Shown: positions 23,596 to 35,498 of the stretch, piece by piece
Numbering within the stretch: the stretch's first letter is position 1
How the letters are laid out: each line of letters starts with the position of its first letter
Assembly (NCBI GenBank): GCA_036784855.1
Contig: JAZDSV010000006.1
Span: 159,001-223,000, forward strand
Origin: Aphelidium insulamus
Lineage: Eukaryota > Aphelidiomycota > Aphelidea > Aphelidiaceae
Direction of reading: 5' to 3'
Length of the DNA: 64,000 bases
The notes under the pieces: model-generated
Database searches by the model: none
What the model saw: only the letters and a program-made list of their open reading frames with translations
Told to the model about the DNA's origin: nothing
Program-made: the position numbers and the translations under genes

Positions 23596-25455
23596 ATGAG
23601 CAATCGGCGTCTGGGCGGGGCAGACACTGAGCCGGACGTGCGCCGCGCGGTCGAACGCCAGGAGCGACAACATGCAGCGAAACTGGACTCACTGGTCGCG
23701 CTGTATGGCAGCGCGGTGCAGCCACGAAAACGCGAGTATGTCACTACTGGCACTGTGAGATGACTGACTGACTGTCTGGAAAGGCCGCCACGCCGCACTC
23801 TCAACCCCGAGACCATTCAAGAGGAATACTTCCGCGCCAAGAAGGAGGCGATGGCGTTAAAGAGCGACAACACCGTGCTAAAGAGTCAGTTGCGTGCGCG
23901 GGACGAAGAATGTCTGCGGAAAGACCGAATGTACGCCGAACTGCTGGAGAACAGTGTACGTGTGTATTGTGTAGTGTGTTGGTAGATTACAGAAGATTAC
24001 TACACAATACTCACCAATATTACGCAGATCACGATTAGTCCTGACAACGCTTCGTTGGGGCACCGGAAGGAACAGCACGCGGTAGATACTCGTATAATAC
24101 CGTACTACTAGTTGATAGTGGCAGATTGTTGGCAATTTGAAACGAGTAGTGGCGGAAAAGTCTCGAACAATCGCCCAGCTGGAGAACGAGCTGTCGGTTA
24201 TAAAGTCTCGAATACGCTTTACTCGCGTGCAGCAATTAGAAGTCGACTTAAAGCGGCACTACCAAGAGGTAAGCATATTCTTATTCAGATGTTATCTTTG
24301 TGTTGATCAGTATGGTATCTAGTCGATTGCGCTGCGACGCATGCTCGAACACGCCAAGATTAACGCGCCGATACTGGACATGTCTTCGTCAAATGCCGAC
24401 ACAGTCCACCTAATCAACGACCACAAGTCACTGATTGAACACAGGGAGCGGGTGAGCGAATTGGAGCACGAGTGCCGCGAAAAGACATCCACTATTGTTG
24501 CAATGGAACAAGATATGGAAGCGCTGCGAAACGACGTATCACGCATGCAAGAAGAGGCGGCTGAAGGCGTCAGACAACTGGAGTCGGCAACGTTAGAGCT
24601 GACTAATTATCGCAATGCTGCCGAAGCCGACAAAGCCAAGCTCATTAAACAGATTGATGCGCTGAGGGCAGCCAATACATCCAGCATTAACGCTAAAATC
24701 AAGCAGCTGGAGCAGGAGAAAAGTGCTATAAAGGCTAAATTGGACACGATTCGCGGCGCAACCGAAAACAATTCCACCACTACGGACGCCCTGCAGATCG
24801 ATCTTACGGCCGCTAGAGAAAACATCGCCGAACTGGAAGCCAAATTATTGAAACAGTCTGCCAGCGCTACTTCCGAGACACAAAAACTACGGGGTGACGA
24901 CAGCGGGACACTGGGGCGTACACGTGCCACTTCAATGACTGAACTAGAACAAATCGGAGAGTTGGAAATGACGGTCAAGAGTCAGCAAGCACAGATTGAT
25001 GGTACGCACACGATACTACTACATGTTTTTAATTGCGTATCAATATAGACTTGAGCCGACAAAAGCTTGTTCTCGATCAGACGGTCACACAGTTGCGATT
25101 CAAGGAGGATATCACTAACCAGACTATCGGAGAATTGCAGAAACAGATTGAGCGCTTGCTCGAAAAGGCCGAGGACGACACGCTGAGAACGCTGCCGGCA
25201 TCACGTCACTCCATAGTCAGTCTGTCGCCGAATAGGCCGCCACCAACTCCAATGGACTTAAAGTTTGGACAGCAGCTGCCGCCAGCAGTCAGAAAACCGT
25301 CAAATGCAATAGTCATCCCAACGGACGCCAGCATTAGCTCCATCCCGTCCAGTGCCAATGTCAATGAAGATTCGTCCAGCTTACAACGCGCCACCAAGAT
25401 TGACCGCAGGAAAGCGAGTCTAATCAGCACAAACAGCGCCGACATTTTGGTGTGA
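23596..25455 (+). CDS. Long coiled-coil protein, unrecognised
   Basis: Starts MSNRRLGGADTEPDVRRAVE at 23596. Exons are joined across introns near 23735-23785, 23955-24124, 24268-24323 and 25002-25048. Most of the product is heptad-repeat coiled coil: LNPETIQEEYFRAKKEAMAL, VGNLKRVVAEKSRTIAQLEN, HKSLIEHRERVSELEHECRE, IKQLEQEKSAIKAKLDTIRG. A Ser/Pro-rich tail with LSPNRPPPTPMDLKFGQQLP follows, ending SADILV-stop. An AATAAA lies 26 nt after the stop, so I end the gene here rather than splicing into the RGS gene that follows. The style (IQCE/CCDC-like) fits a centrosomal or ciliary scaffold, but that is inference. Confidence 0.7.
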
Positions 25456-25480
25456 TTTGTCCAGACAGAATGCAAGGGGC

Positions 25481-25486
25481 AATAAA
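25481..25486 (+). terminator. Polyadenylation signal after the coiled-coil gene
   Basis: AATAAA 26 nt beyond the TGA ending SADILV. It supports separating this gene from the RGS-domain gene starting at 25604. Confidence 0.55.
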
Positions 25487-25603
25487 GAGACAGCTGACCA
25501 ATCAGATCACCCGCAATTTCACATTCTACCAATCACGTTGTAACAGTGCACTGTCACACGCTCAGCTGGACACAAGTCTGCCATTGTCGGAGACAAAAAA
25601 CGT

Positions 25604-27190
25604 ATGGCAGCACGACACGGCGGTGCAAACACTGCCGCAGTGCCAGTCACGCATATCCGCGACGCAGCTGAATGCGCCGCTCCTTCTGCGCTGTTGCGTG
25701 ATTTGGATTCGTTGCGCGCGCTGCTCTCGGACGACAGCGACGATGGCAATGCCAGTGGCGGCGCGATCACACCGAAACCAAATACCAAACCGCACAACAA
25801 TTCAAATGTCCCACCGCCGATAAGCCGTCTGGACGGCAACACGGAGCGCCTGCAGGCACTGGCTATCAGCGCCAAATCGCCGGTATCACCGCTGGACCGC
25901 GGTACGGTCGAGCTGTTTCACGTGACGCCACGTAGAAAGCAACACCAGCCACCGCAGCGGGATGACATCGCACCTCACCGCAACCCGTTCGCCAAACCCG
26001 CCACGCCTACGACCACGGTCGACGAGCTGGAATCAGGTCGAAGCCGCAGTAGGGGCCGACCGGCAAAGAAGGCAAAGAGCCGCCGACAGCGCACCATGTC
26101 CGAACCGCCGACATTCCGATCCCATCGCGCAGTGCATACCAAAAAAGCCAAGAAGGAGGAGTTGGAGGCGATACGGCGCCGTCTATTCACCGTGGATGCA
26201 GTCGCCGCGCAGAAGAGCAGTCTTGACAAACTGAAACAAAGTGCTAATGCGCGCAAGCAGCGTCGAAATCGGGAATCTCCCGCCGCCGCTTCACGGGCGA
26301 CTAGTGACACAAATAGCAGCGTACCACCAGCTAGACAAGAGCGCGTAGTGCCACTGGTCAGAAAGCCGCGAGTGGACGCCGACAACATGCCTTCCGCCAT
26401 GGCGAAAAAGTCTAGCGATATGTCGCCTCTCGGAATCAGCAAGGCATTCACCAAACCAGCAGAAGCCGTGGCGGACCAGCAGCCGACGGAAGTTTCTGTG
26501 AGAGACATTGAGAGGAACGGGCTAAAGGCAATGCTCTCCGGCAAAGTGCCCATCGCGTACTTTCTCTTCTCAGTGGTGCAAGATATGTCGTCGGAGAATC
26601 TGATATTCTTTCTCGAAGTGGAACTGTACCGGCGCGCACAATTCGCCTCGCTGGCCACTCAGATGGAGAGCGCCGCCCATATAGTCGACACGTTCTTGAC
26701 ATCAAGCAGCTATTTCGAGCTGAACCTGGACGCCCGCACCAAGAAGCAAACACTGGAGCGCATACAGACGGCATTCTCGCTGTCGGCGCTAGACCCGAAA
26801 TCCGATGTTGAGCGCCGCGAATGCTTTGCAGACTGCAAGACGGCCATCATCAAGACCATGGAAGATTCTTTTCGCAAATTCCGCACCGGGCCGTTATATC
26901 AGGCAATGAAGAATGATTTGGGGGAGGGGCCAGAGTACACGGAGGCGATGCGACGCAAAGCGGCCACGCTGCTGACAACGCTACTGCAGCCGGACTCGGA
27001 GCGCGTGCGCATACTCAAGCCGCATATTCGCAAGTTCTGCCAGAGCAAACTCCTCCTCGATTTTGATGACGACACGTTGAATCTGAAGCAGCTTCAGCAG
27101 AGCAACACCGACACCAAGGCAGGTTGCATAATTAAGCCGACAGTTATTACAGCGCCTGCGTCAAAGCAGAGAATTCGCGGCGGTGCTTAA
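25604..27190 (+). CDS. RGS-domain protein (GTPase activator for heterotrimeric G-alpha)
   Basis: Single-exon ORF of 528 aa starting MAARHGGANTAAVPV. The first two-thirds are disordered and rich in Ser, Pro, Arg and Lys, with basic clusters (SRGRPAKKAKSRRQR) resembling nuclear or membrane-binding patches. Residues of about 305-450 form a recognisable RGS fold: RNGLKAMLSGKVPIAYFLFS, SSENLIFFLEVELYRRAQF, LNLDARTKKQTLERIQ, then a helical segment ending EDSFRKFRTGPLYQAMKNDL. The 'SxENLxFxxEVExY' and 'FxxFxxSxLYxxMxxD' motifs are diagnostic. RGS proteins switch off G-alpha signalling. The stop at 27188-27190 is followed by AATAAA at 27201. It converges on the ENPP gene with about 70 bp between stops. 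Confidence 0.88.
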   Translation: MAARHGGANTAAVPVTHIRDAAECAAPSALLRDLDSLRALLSDDSDDGNASGGAITPKPNTKPHNNSNVPPPISRLDGNTERLQALAISAKSPVSPLDRGTVELFHVTPRRKQHQPPQRDDIAPHRNPFAKPATPTTTVDELESGRSRSRGRPAKKAKSRRQRTMSEPPTFRSHRAVHTKKAKKEELEAIRRRLFTVDAVAAQKSSLDKLKQSANARKQRRNRESPAAASRATSDTNSSVPPARQERVVPLVRKPRVDADNMPSAMAKKSSDMSPLGISKAFTKPAEAVADQQPTEVSVRDIERNGLKAMLSGKVPIAYFLFSVVQDMSSENLIFFLEVELYRRAQFASLATQMESAAHIVDTFLTSSSYFELNLDARTKKQTLERIQTAFSLSALDPKSDVERRECFADCKTAIIKTMEDSFRKFRTGPLYQAMKNDLGEGPEYTEAMRRKAATLLTTLLQPDSERVRILKPHIRKFCQSKLLLDFDDDTLNLKQLQQSNTDTKAGCIIKPTVITAPASKQRIRGGA

Positions 27191-27200
27191 GTTGCGTCGT

Positions 27201-27206
27201 AATAAA
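27201..27206 (+). terminator. Polyadenylation signal of the RGS gene
   Basis: AATAAA 10 nt past the RGS stop codon, inside the 68-bp gap to the convergent ENPP stop. Confidence 0.6.
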
Positions 27207-27258
27207 GCTGAAATTTCCTGTAGCCTTCTCATTCATATTCCATGAGCTGCGTATGATT

Positions 27259-28438
27259 TCAGCGCAGCAGTTGGCGCAGCGCGCGAGTTCCTTCCACAGT
27301 GGCGTTGTGCATAGCAGGCGTGATTCCCAGAACTTCACATACGAGACCATATAGGTCGGTATTTTGAGCTGCGGGCACCATCGCGCCTCCAGACCTAAAT
27401 TGTGGCCCAACAGCCAGCAAGATTGCATGCATGTCAGCTAGCCGCGGGTCATAGCCGTGGGTACCCAGCTGCGAGTGATTCTCATCAGTTACGGCAAGCG
27501 TGAATGGCGAGTCTGCGACGGCGATCATTGGCCCGACCCGGCTCGAAAGACCGTACTGGTACTCGACAGGAATATCATCGCGCAAGTACACGTTCCATGA
27601 ACCGTTGGCCCGGCTAAGCAGTGACAGCTGTTGATAAATCTCACCAGACATTGACACATTGTTGGGCCAAATGTGGACCACACTGGAGTAACCATACGTG
27701 GTCACTTGCCGCATGTCGAATTGAGCGGCGAGCGGAATAATACTTTGGCTGCCGGTAGAAGTCATTCCGTGATCGCTGACGATGATTACGTTGACGTCCG
27801 TACGTCCAATATCCGTCAGTCCAGACATTACCCGGGAAACAGCGCCGTCTACTATCGTGAGTGAGGTGTTTACCTGCCTTGCGATTAGAAATATCACTGC
27901 ACTATTAATATACATATGTCAATACCTGAGCCGACTGAGGGCCAAATTTATGGCCTGCCGAATCCACATCAGACATGTACAAGGCTACAAAGTGCGGGGA
28001 TTCCGTCACATCCGCGTTAAGCCACTTGAGCGCCGTTTCAACCCGGTCTAGCGCAGTCATATTGGCGGCCATTGACTCGTACGGCAGCCAGATATCAGGA
28101 CGAATTCCACCATGCTCTACCTCGCTTCCGGGCCAGAATGCCACAGCCGTGCGCTTGCCTTGCTTGCGTGCCGTGATCCACAACTGTTGCCGAGTCAAGT
28201 CAGTCTCCGAATAATGTATGTAATGAAAGTCAACAATATGATAAACTAAATTCCACTCACCGGTTCACCCAGCCACCAGCGCTCCTCGGTATTAGAGGAA
28301 AGAGTGCGATAAGAGAAATTGGCGTTTAACGCCGGGTCAAAAAATTCATTGTCCACAATGCCGTGCGAGTCTGGCACCATCCCAGTGACGAGTGTGTAAT
28401 GATTTGGAAATGTCTTTGTCTGCTCACAGCTATTTAGA

Positions 28439-28479
<41 letters not shown>

Positions 28480-28859
28480 CTCGTACGTAAAGTAGTACAT
28501 ACCGGAAACTGAGAAAGCAAGTGCTGCGCCGCGCATCCAGTGCGAGCTGCAATGGCAGTGAGGGCGGGAGTCAGGCCGCGACTCAAATACTCTGCACGGA
28601 ATCCGTCGATGGAGATCAGAAGCAGCGGATGGCCCGCGCGGACAGCTACACCCGCGCTGCCGCGTCCGCCACTCAGCGACACGGTCAAGGCGGCGCAGAT
28701 GCCGACCAGCAGCACGGCGACCACCGCCAGCACCCAAAGACGCTGACGAATAACCGGCCGCCGGGGACCAGCTACAACACGGTCAGGGTCCTCGATGTCT
28801 GGCATGCTCTCCCGGAGCTCCACATAGTCTGGCCGGTTGGCTGTGCGGGTGCCAAACAT
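27259..28859 (-). CDS. ENPP-type ectonucleotide pyrophosphatase/phosphodiesterase
   Basis: Type II membrane enzyme that hydrolyses nucleotide or phospholipid phosphodiesters outside the cell or in the vacuole lumen. The start at 28859 (MFGTRTANRPDYVELRES) gives a short cytosolic tail, then the membrane anchor LWVLAVVAVLLVGICAALTV. The alkaline-phosphatase-fold metal sites are intact: LLLISIDGFRAEYLSRG (first Asp), the nucleophile segment TKTFPNHYTLVTGMVPDSHG (Thr before FPNH), MSDVDSAGHKFGP (DxxxH), NVIIVSDHGMTS (SDHGM) and QLGTHGYDP (final His). The end is at 27259. Introns are short. One of them, between FPV and CEQTKTF, holds a (TA)n tract. The catalytic domain stands alone, as in yeast NPP1/2, with no somatomedin or nuclease-like domains. 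Confidence 0.93.
28441..28476. repeat. (TA)n dinucleotide tract within an ENPP intron
   Basis: About 18 TA units, lying between the exon ending LLSQFPV and the exon starting CEQTKTFPN on the minus strand. It is intronic, so length variation should not alter the protein unless splicing is affected. Confidence 0.85.
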
Positions 28860-28933
28860 GTTTGCAGTAAATATCGCGCAGTGAGAAAGTGGAACACTAG
28901 GATATATTCACGCTTTGCACTTGCAGATAAATT

Positions 28934-31900
28934 TCATTTAAACTTTGCCTTGAATGTCAGGACCTGCATAGCGGCATCAGCAGTGCATGTACGGCTCAAA
29001 CAACTAACTAGACTAACCTGGAACGGCTTGATGTTAAAGGTAAACGAAGACGAATCGGCTGCCAGAGAAATAGCGGCATCAGCAAGAGGCTCTTCAAGGG
29101 TATTAACCATGGTGACCGACTCCATTAGCCAGTGTGAGTTCAACGTTGCATTGCAGCGGCCACCACATGCTTCATAAAATCGCAGAATAACGTCGTTCGA
29201 ATCTTCCGCCCTCTTTACACAGTCCAGTACAACATTTCCGCCGCCGCTAGTCACGGTAAAATATTGCATTACGGAACATTTGTGGTCAGGTGTGCCGATG
29301 TGGCACATAACCGCGTTGAGGGGAATGTTGAAGTTTGCTGCTTCTCTGACTACGGCGTTGGAACTCTGAAATGATCCAGCGTGCGGGAACAGAGCGTATT
29401 TGAACTGGTGGTGACCTGCACATCAAGTCGTCAATGCATGCGTTAGGGATCGATGATCACACGCACCAATATCACAGTGCGCATCGGGCGCCTTTGGTGC
29501 ACGCAACAAGCTCAAACGCATGATGTTACCATGGGTGGAGTATCCGTACTTGCAGTCGTTCAAGATTGCCGCGCCGTAACCGTACTCTGACAAGTCGGCA
29601 AACTTGTGACCGCATACTTCAAACTTTGCCAGATCCCACGATGTATTGAAATGAGTGGGTCGCTGGACCCAGCCGTACGCAGTCTCGTATGTGGCATAAT
29701 CGGAATGAATGTTGAGCGCAAACTCTACTTTCAGGAAGCGTCTGTTCTCATTCCAGTCGATCTCGGTGTCAAAGTCGAGCCGCGGCGAGATGGCAGTGAG
29801 TGTGATGACCTGCTTCATTGAGCTGGTGGCAGAAATTTTGCGCTCCACCAGCAGCGATACTCGAAGCGGCCCAGACTCATTAATTCTTATTGACGCCTCC
29901 GCAGGGATATCATAGCGCTTATCCAGATGGTACACCTCCACATCCCATGAGTCCCAGAAGAGAGGAATGTCTTCAAACATCACAAAGCGATTTCCTCGCT
30001 GACCTTGTACAATCACGTAACGGCATTCAGTTTTGTCAAAATAACTTGAGACTTCGCCGCTATTGCCAACTGTTACTCGGCAAAATAAATTTTCCAAAAC
30101 GTATCCATCAGCAATCGCTTTAATTGAGGCCGGTTCAATTTTTTGCGTCGTGGCAGATATAGGCCCGAGACTAAATGCTGGAATCGAAACTGTATCATCG
30201 TATTAGCGCAGATATTCATATAGTATAAAACTTACTGACTGCAAGCTCCCCTTTCTCGACATCTAAAATTTCAGTTCTATCAAAGGGACTGGTGTTGAGT
30301 ACAAGCGTTTTATGTGTCGCTTCCTTTCGGTCTGACTTAGTCTGTGTCGCTACGATGTGCGCTAGAGCAGCATCTTTCAATTTTGAGGCCGATGATACGA
30401 CATCCTGGTAAAACCGGGTTGAATCCTGATACACCATTTCAATAGAAGACCCGGGAAGAACGTCGTGAAATTGATTTAGCAACACCAGCTTCCACAAGCG
30501 ATCCAATTCTCCTTTCGGATACTGGAATGTAATTTCGGATTTTTGAGCGATAACAGAGAGCAGTTCAACGTCTCGCAACAGCAATTCGCATTTTCGGTTG
30601 AGTTTCTAATTGTTACAGTGTCAACCAAAGCGATTACTGAAGCTACCTTCGTGAGCGCTTGCGAGGTGTATGTGCCACGATGAAGCTCAAAATATAACTC
30701 GCCACGCCACTCCAACAAATTTCTACCGGATTCCTTTTCTACTCGCCGGAAAAAATCGTTGGGGTCACTGTGACAATAATTAGTTGGTCAGAAATCGGAC
30801 GGTCAGTATTACCCGCATTGAACAACAGGAAGACCATCCTTATGACGTCAGTAAGGAAGAGTATCGTTCAATACGCTACTTACCACATCGTGCATTCGGG
30901 ATAAACGCTCCAACATGGCAGGCAAAGGTCCGCCACCACCATCACCGTTGCCAAACACCTGCGCCAAACAATGTAAGCAGAGATGGTACACATGCTTCGC
31001 ACCGACCATCAGACTTGAGTTGCTGTACTCCTTATCCTTGTGATTCTTCACGGCAAAGAGAGCTTCCTTCACATTCGCCTGGCCGCAGTATGTATCGCCG
31101 GGCGGAAAGTGAGTCAGAATCCGCGTTCCATCAATACCAGCCCAACTGTAAAGCTTATGAGCAATCACGACAGAAGTAATACCAACTTACTAAAATGTCG
31201 TGTGTGGAAACTATACATGATCAGCTCTGATGAGGTAAGAACCTCAACTCACCTTATTGATGTTATTCCAGGAAAGCTTCTGGGTGAGAAAGTAGCGGAT
31301 ATCCGCATTATGACAGATTTGGGGGAGCTTGTCATGACATTACTATTGTTGACGTGCTTCTCAACCTACCTGACCAGCATATCCAAAAGTGTCTGGGAGC
31401 CAAAAGGTATCGGCCGCGGCACCAAAATGCTTTTTCATGAAACGCTGTCCGTACAAGAATTGGCGAACAAAAGATTCGCCGCTTGGTATCTAGCTGGTTA
31501 AGTTGTAGCAATGTTTTCAAATACCTACATTGCAGTCCATCTCCACCCAAGTGCCACCAATGGGTATAAATTGTCCAGATTTGGCTTTCAGCTTTATTCG
31601 CTCAAACAGACCCGGATACAGTTGTTCAATCCACTCAAACTGCTGTGCCTGGGAACATGCGAATCGGTACTCGGGATATCTGTCCATTAGATCCAGTTGA
31701 GTTGACCAAGAGCGTGCGCATTTGCGTTTCGTCTCGTCATACGGCCACAGCCAAGCTAATTATATGAGTTGTAGACTGTACAATTTGCACCATCAGCGTA
31801 CCGGTATCGATGTGGCAGTGTCCAATCGCGGTGACACGGTGAGTGCTCGCCGACTGCTTCATCAGAAAACGCCGAGCAACTTCAGAGGCATCTTTCCATG

Positions 31901-32995
31901 ATCTAAAGTATCGAACTAATATCAAAGTGTAAACGTGTAACCCACGCTCTGTTGTCGATGTGAAATGCATCAATAATCTTATTGGCGCAAACGAGGGCTA
32001 CATATTAAACTTGGTAGTAAAGATCTAAGTGCGATGCCTACCTTCAGCGCCACGCTGAGAATCGGCCGGCATTTCCTACAGATTCTTAGTTGGGCCAGAG
32101 CAACCTCAGTGACACTTGCCTTGGCCATGCCAGCAATGATCTGAAAGTCATAAAACACATTCCACGCCTCCTTGTCAATGCAGATGAGCTCGGCAGTTTT
32201 CAGCACAAAGTATCTGGCAGCAATATAAGGCACAGTAAACAGTATGATATAATGATACTAACCGTTCGGGGTCGGGAGCATTGATCATGCCATCCTTGCC
32301 CGCGCCGAACCTGAACGCATTATTAGTTATGAGTCTCGGCAATGTCCCGCGGTTGTGCACTTGCATGGTATTGCACGCCATTTCAATATACAAGTCAACG
32401 ACCTGTGCATTTGAATGAGATAAATCTGCATCATACATATTCAAGGCGAACCTCGCCTCCTTGGGCATTGTCACAGATTATGAACTCGGCGTGGCGGTCC
32501 CAACCCTTGCCACCTGTCAGACCTTGCAGCGGACGTCCGTCTAAAGGTGTGAAATTCAGCACAGTTTTTGTAAGCGAGGTGCTGTACCCGTCGACCACAC
32601 CATTGCCTCGTTGTCGGCGTCCCACTGCAGCATCACGTGCTCGTCAGCCCAGTCAGCTGGCACCTGACACTTGACGCGAAACCACACCGTGGCCCAGGTG
32701 GGCCCAAACTTTTGCCCCACTACCGCGTCCTTGTATCCCTCTGCTGCCTTGGCATCCTTGAACGAGCTGCATGTGGTAGAGTTGGTAGGTGTTGGCGCTC
32801 AAAGAGAGAGAGAGATAGGGGGGGGGGGGCTTACATGCGCTCAAGGTTGGGCACGGTGTACGCCTCCAGGTGGACAGCAGATTCCGAGCGCTTCCTCACC
32901 AGGCACGAATGCAAGTTCACGTCAGCAAAGTAGGTGTCGCTGGTGAACTTTTCCAGCCGCTCCAGCGAGATGGAACGGTGGAACTTGTACGCCAT
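28934..32995 (-). CDS. AMS1: Glycoside hydrolase 38 alpha-mannosidase (Ams1/MAN2C1 class)
   Basis: Cytosolic/vacuolar alpha-mannosidase that trims free oligosaccharides. Yeast Ams1 reaches the vacuole by the Cvt pathway. The start at 32995 gives [20 protein letters not shown], like Ams1. About fifteen exons follow. Key blocks: [44 protein letters not shown] then AWLWP (zinc-site HxD), [46 protein letters not shown], and the nucleophile segment [13 protein letters not shown] (Asp of WLPDTFGY). C-terminal beta-domain exons contain [20 protein letters not shown] and [20 protein letters not shown], ending FKAKFK. Intron 1 has a striking pyrimidine tract. It lies 75 bp from ENPP and 67 bp from the RRM gene, all on the same strand. 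Confidence 0.93.
32803..32829. repeat. (GA)n and G12 homopolymer forming the pyrimidine tract of GH38 intron 1
   Basis: On the coding (minus) strand this reads C12 then TATCTCTCTCTCTCT, a little upstream of the intron-1 acceptor that precedes the [12 protein letters not shown] exon. It looks like an expanded polypyrimidine tract. G12 length is also prone to sequencing error. Confidence 0.7.
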
Positions 32996-33062
32996 TTTGT
33001 ACGAGTTGCAAGTGATGATTATATTTTGTGCATCGAAACAGTACCGAGCGCGCCTTGTGCCA

Positions 33063-35056
33063 TTACTGATACCCCGCTGACAGCTGCATGTGCAATAGCG
33101 CCTTTTGAATAGCGTCAACTCGGTGCTGTGCGGCATGCAGTTCCGTAACCAGGTCATCGTATGATACACTGGGGGCTACTGAGCGATCGGACGCGACAGA
33201 GGCCGACATTTTACGCTGTCGATCCGACATTGCACCTTCAGAGCTCTGCTGCTGCCATGCGCGGCCGGTAGCGGTAGAGTTTGGCGCTGCAGCTGCCACT
33301 TGTGCGTACTCGCGTCCAGGGATTCGTTTAACCGAAGTTGGCGTGCGTGTAATTGCGGAGCAACGACTGGCATCATCCATTCCAATGGGTAGTTCTACGC
33401 GACTGCTGCGCCCCGATTCACTGCCGCCCATATGTGGCACAGAGTCGCTGGTATAGTTGACGGGGGCCTCTGTCAGTTTGTCAAGCAGATCTTGCGGGCA
33501 TTGCAGTTCCTGTGATGTTGCATTGTAAATACATAAATCAGTGAAATGTAAAAAACGGCACATACCGCCACTTGAAGTAGAACAGACTTTTGACGCTCGG
33601 TGAAGCCTTGACAGGACACGCCCACTCGGGCCAGACGCACCATCAGCTTCGGGCTGACGTGCTGATAATCCCGGCTACTCGCCATGTTATCTGTGAAGTT
33701 ATGGCACGACTGAATTACCGTAAATGAGCCTTCAGCGTTTCCATTGCAACTATGGCGGATGAATGATATAGTCGACTACTTTATAAACTTACTGACTTTT
33801 CAGCATCTCAAAGATATGGTCGCGTTGCATGATGGACGGACACGTGTCTTCGTCGCTCCATGCAATCTGGCTGACAATGCTAATTATGCTTTCGAACGGG
33901 CGGTCGGCGCATTTACGGGAAAAGTGCAACTGTAATCGTGAGAGGAAAGTGCAGTGTGAAAAGACCAGTGTTAAAACTATCAAAAAAGCCGCTCACCTTG
34001 TAGTGTTTGCAAACGAGCAATATGGTGTTGATTTCGTCGCGCTCCAAATAAACCCGGGACTCCATGCCGGCAGGCGTAGGATTGTAGCGGGGAAACAGAC
34101 GTCCGACTAGTTCCCGCTTCGACGCAATACGTGTGCCCACAGTGCGACCTTTCAAGAAGGCACGAGGGCGCTCGCGAATGAAATGTTGCACTGCACCTTG
34201 TTCCTTGAATTCCACATACGCATCCGACATTGTTTTGCCAATTGACTTGCCGCCGCTCCCAGTTGATCTGGCGAGTAAATAATAGTGCTTGTAGAGCATC
34301 AAAGTACCTATCCATCAGCAAATGCACGCCAAATTCAACGGGCGAATACGGCTGAATCCACTGCACTATCTCATCGGTTGTCACGTCCCACGGGATGTTA
34401 CTGAACGGTGAGTGACACGAAACAAACCAATTAGAGTATATATTTACGAGATGCAGAGTATTGCCGGGTCTTTATTTCGTTCTTGACGCGGTTCACGTGT
34501 AATCTCTTGCTTCAACAAGTTTTCCTCGTGGTTGTAATCATTGTAGCAGTTAGTTTCATCGGCGTGCTTTTGCTGCTGCACAAGATAATGAGAGTAGCGC
34601 TTGGCCGGCGACGGTGTCGGATAATCTGCAATGCTGTAAATCAAGTCGCCAATGACAATAATAGCATACCCGCATGCATCTGTTTGGTCACGTAGGAGGG
34701 ACGCTTAATTGGAGGCGGGCGCACCGGCGTGGACGAATACGGCACCACAGGGTCACTGTCACGCGAAAAACGCGGCGGGGTCTGCACACGGAAAGTAAGT
34801 CGGTAGAACAGTCGCGCACTACAACACAATATACCACTTCAAATGTGTCCAGCCCAGGCGGAGCACAGCGGATTATACGCGACTGCTGCTGCTCCCAAGA
34901 GCGCTGCTGCATCGCAAGAGCGTTTCTGTGCATTGCGTACAGTTTGTTAAAACAGTGATTTTTCTTTCTTCGTGGTTGTTGTGCTTTTTCTTTTTTCTTT
35001 TTCTTTTTCTTGCTTTCCCGTTTCAGATGGCGGCGCGGTTTGTGCAGTTCATTCAT
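33063..35056 (-). CDS. RNA-binding protein with an atypical RRM domain
   Basis: The first exon begins MNELHKPRRHLKRESKKKKK, a strongly basic, NLS-like N-terminus, followed by a Gln-rich helix. Further exons give TPPRFSRDSDPVVPYSSTPV and DYPTPSPAKRYSHYLVQQQK. The RRM is NIPWDVTTDEIVQWIQPYSP, then GVHLLMDRYTGKTMSDAYVE and FVEF-like KEQGAVQHFIRERPRAFLKG. The lack of aromatic RNP1 residues resembles the hnRNP F/ESRP-type quasi-RRM. The region after it (VGRLFPRYNPTPAGMESRVY, FESIISIVSQIAWSDED, MASSRDYQHVSPKLMVRLAR) is a conserved-looking helical extension, and the tail is disordered and Ser-rich. RNA target unknown. Several introns of about 50-60 nt. Confidence 0.75.
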
Positions 35057-35498
35057 TAATATTTAAAAGACAGCAGCTGTGGTGTCACGATTTCTGCCTA
35101 CACATGCACGCATGCAGTTAGAATGATGCAGAAGCAAAGTCCTTGCTTGTAGAAAAGACGCCATTACACTCAGCCATCGCTACTGATGGCACAGAACAAA
35201 GTCAGCAAACCGTTATAAGATAGTTTTGGTCACTCTTTAGCTCCAAGTGCGAAATATATTTATGTGGGAGTGGCATAGATTATCTATGGCAAGAGGAATG
35301 CCCCTCAGGTCATAATTAATGTGCTCGAACTCGTTAAATGTGACATTTTGAATCTACTTTAACGCTACCCTTTACATGGCTCATGTATGTATGTATAGCC
35401 CTTTGTCGTCGGGTTTCTTTCGTGGCATAACGACCGGCACTGCAGCATTTCAATTGCAAAATTCAGAGTTCGCATCAACAACAAGCCTAATCACCGCA
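35057..35498. other. Divergent promoter region between the RRM gene and mitochondrial uS5
   Basis: About 440 bp of AT-rich, non-coding sequence with a CATGTATGTATGTA element near 35380. It serves two divergently transcribed genes. No RNA gene is visible. Confidence 0.55.

Noticed and set aside
25441-25604. Joining the coiled-coil gene to the RGS gene as one protein
   Set aside because: A stop and an AATAAA signal lie between them, and the RGS frame has its own ATG. No clear donor/acceptor pair in phase was found.
32431-32933. Plus-strand ORFs opposite the alpha-mannosidase N-terminus
   Set aside because: They are antisense shadows of GH38 exons, and the minus-strand frames match the family with correct splice sites.
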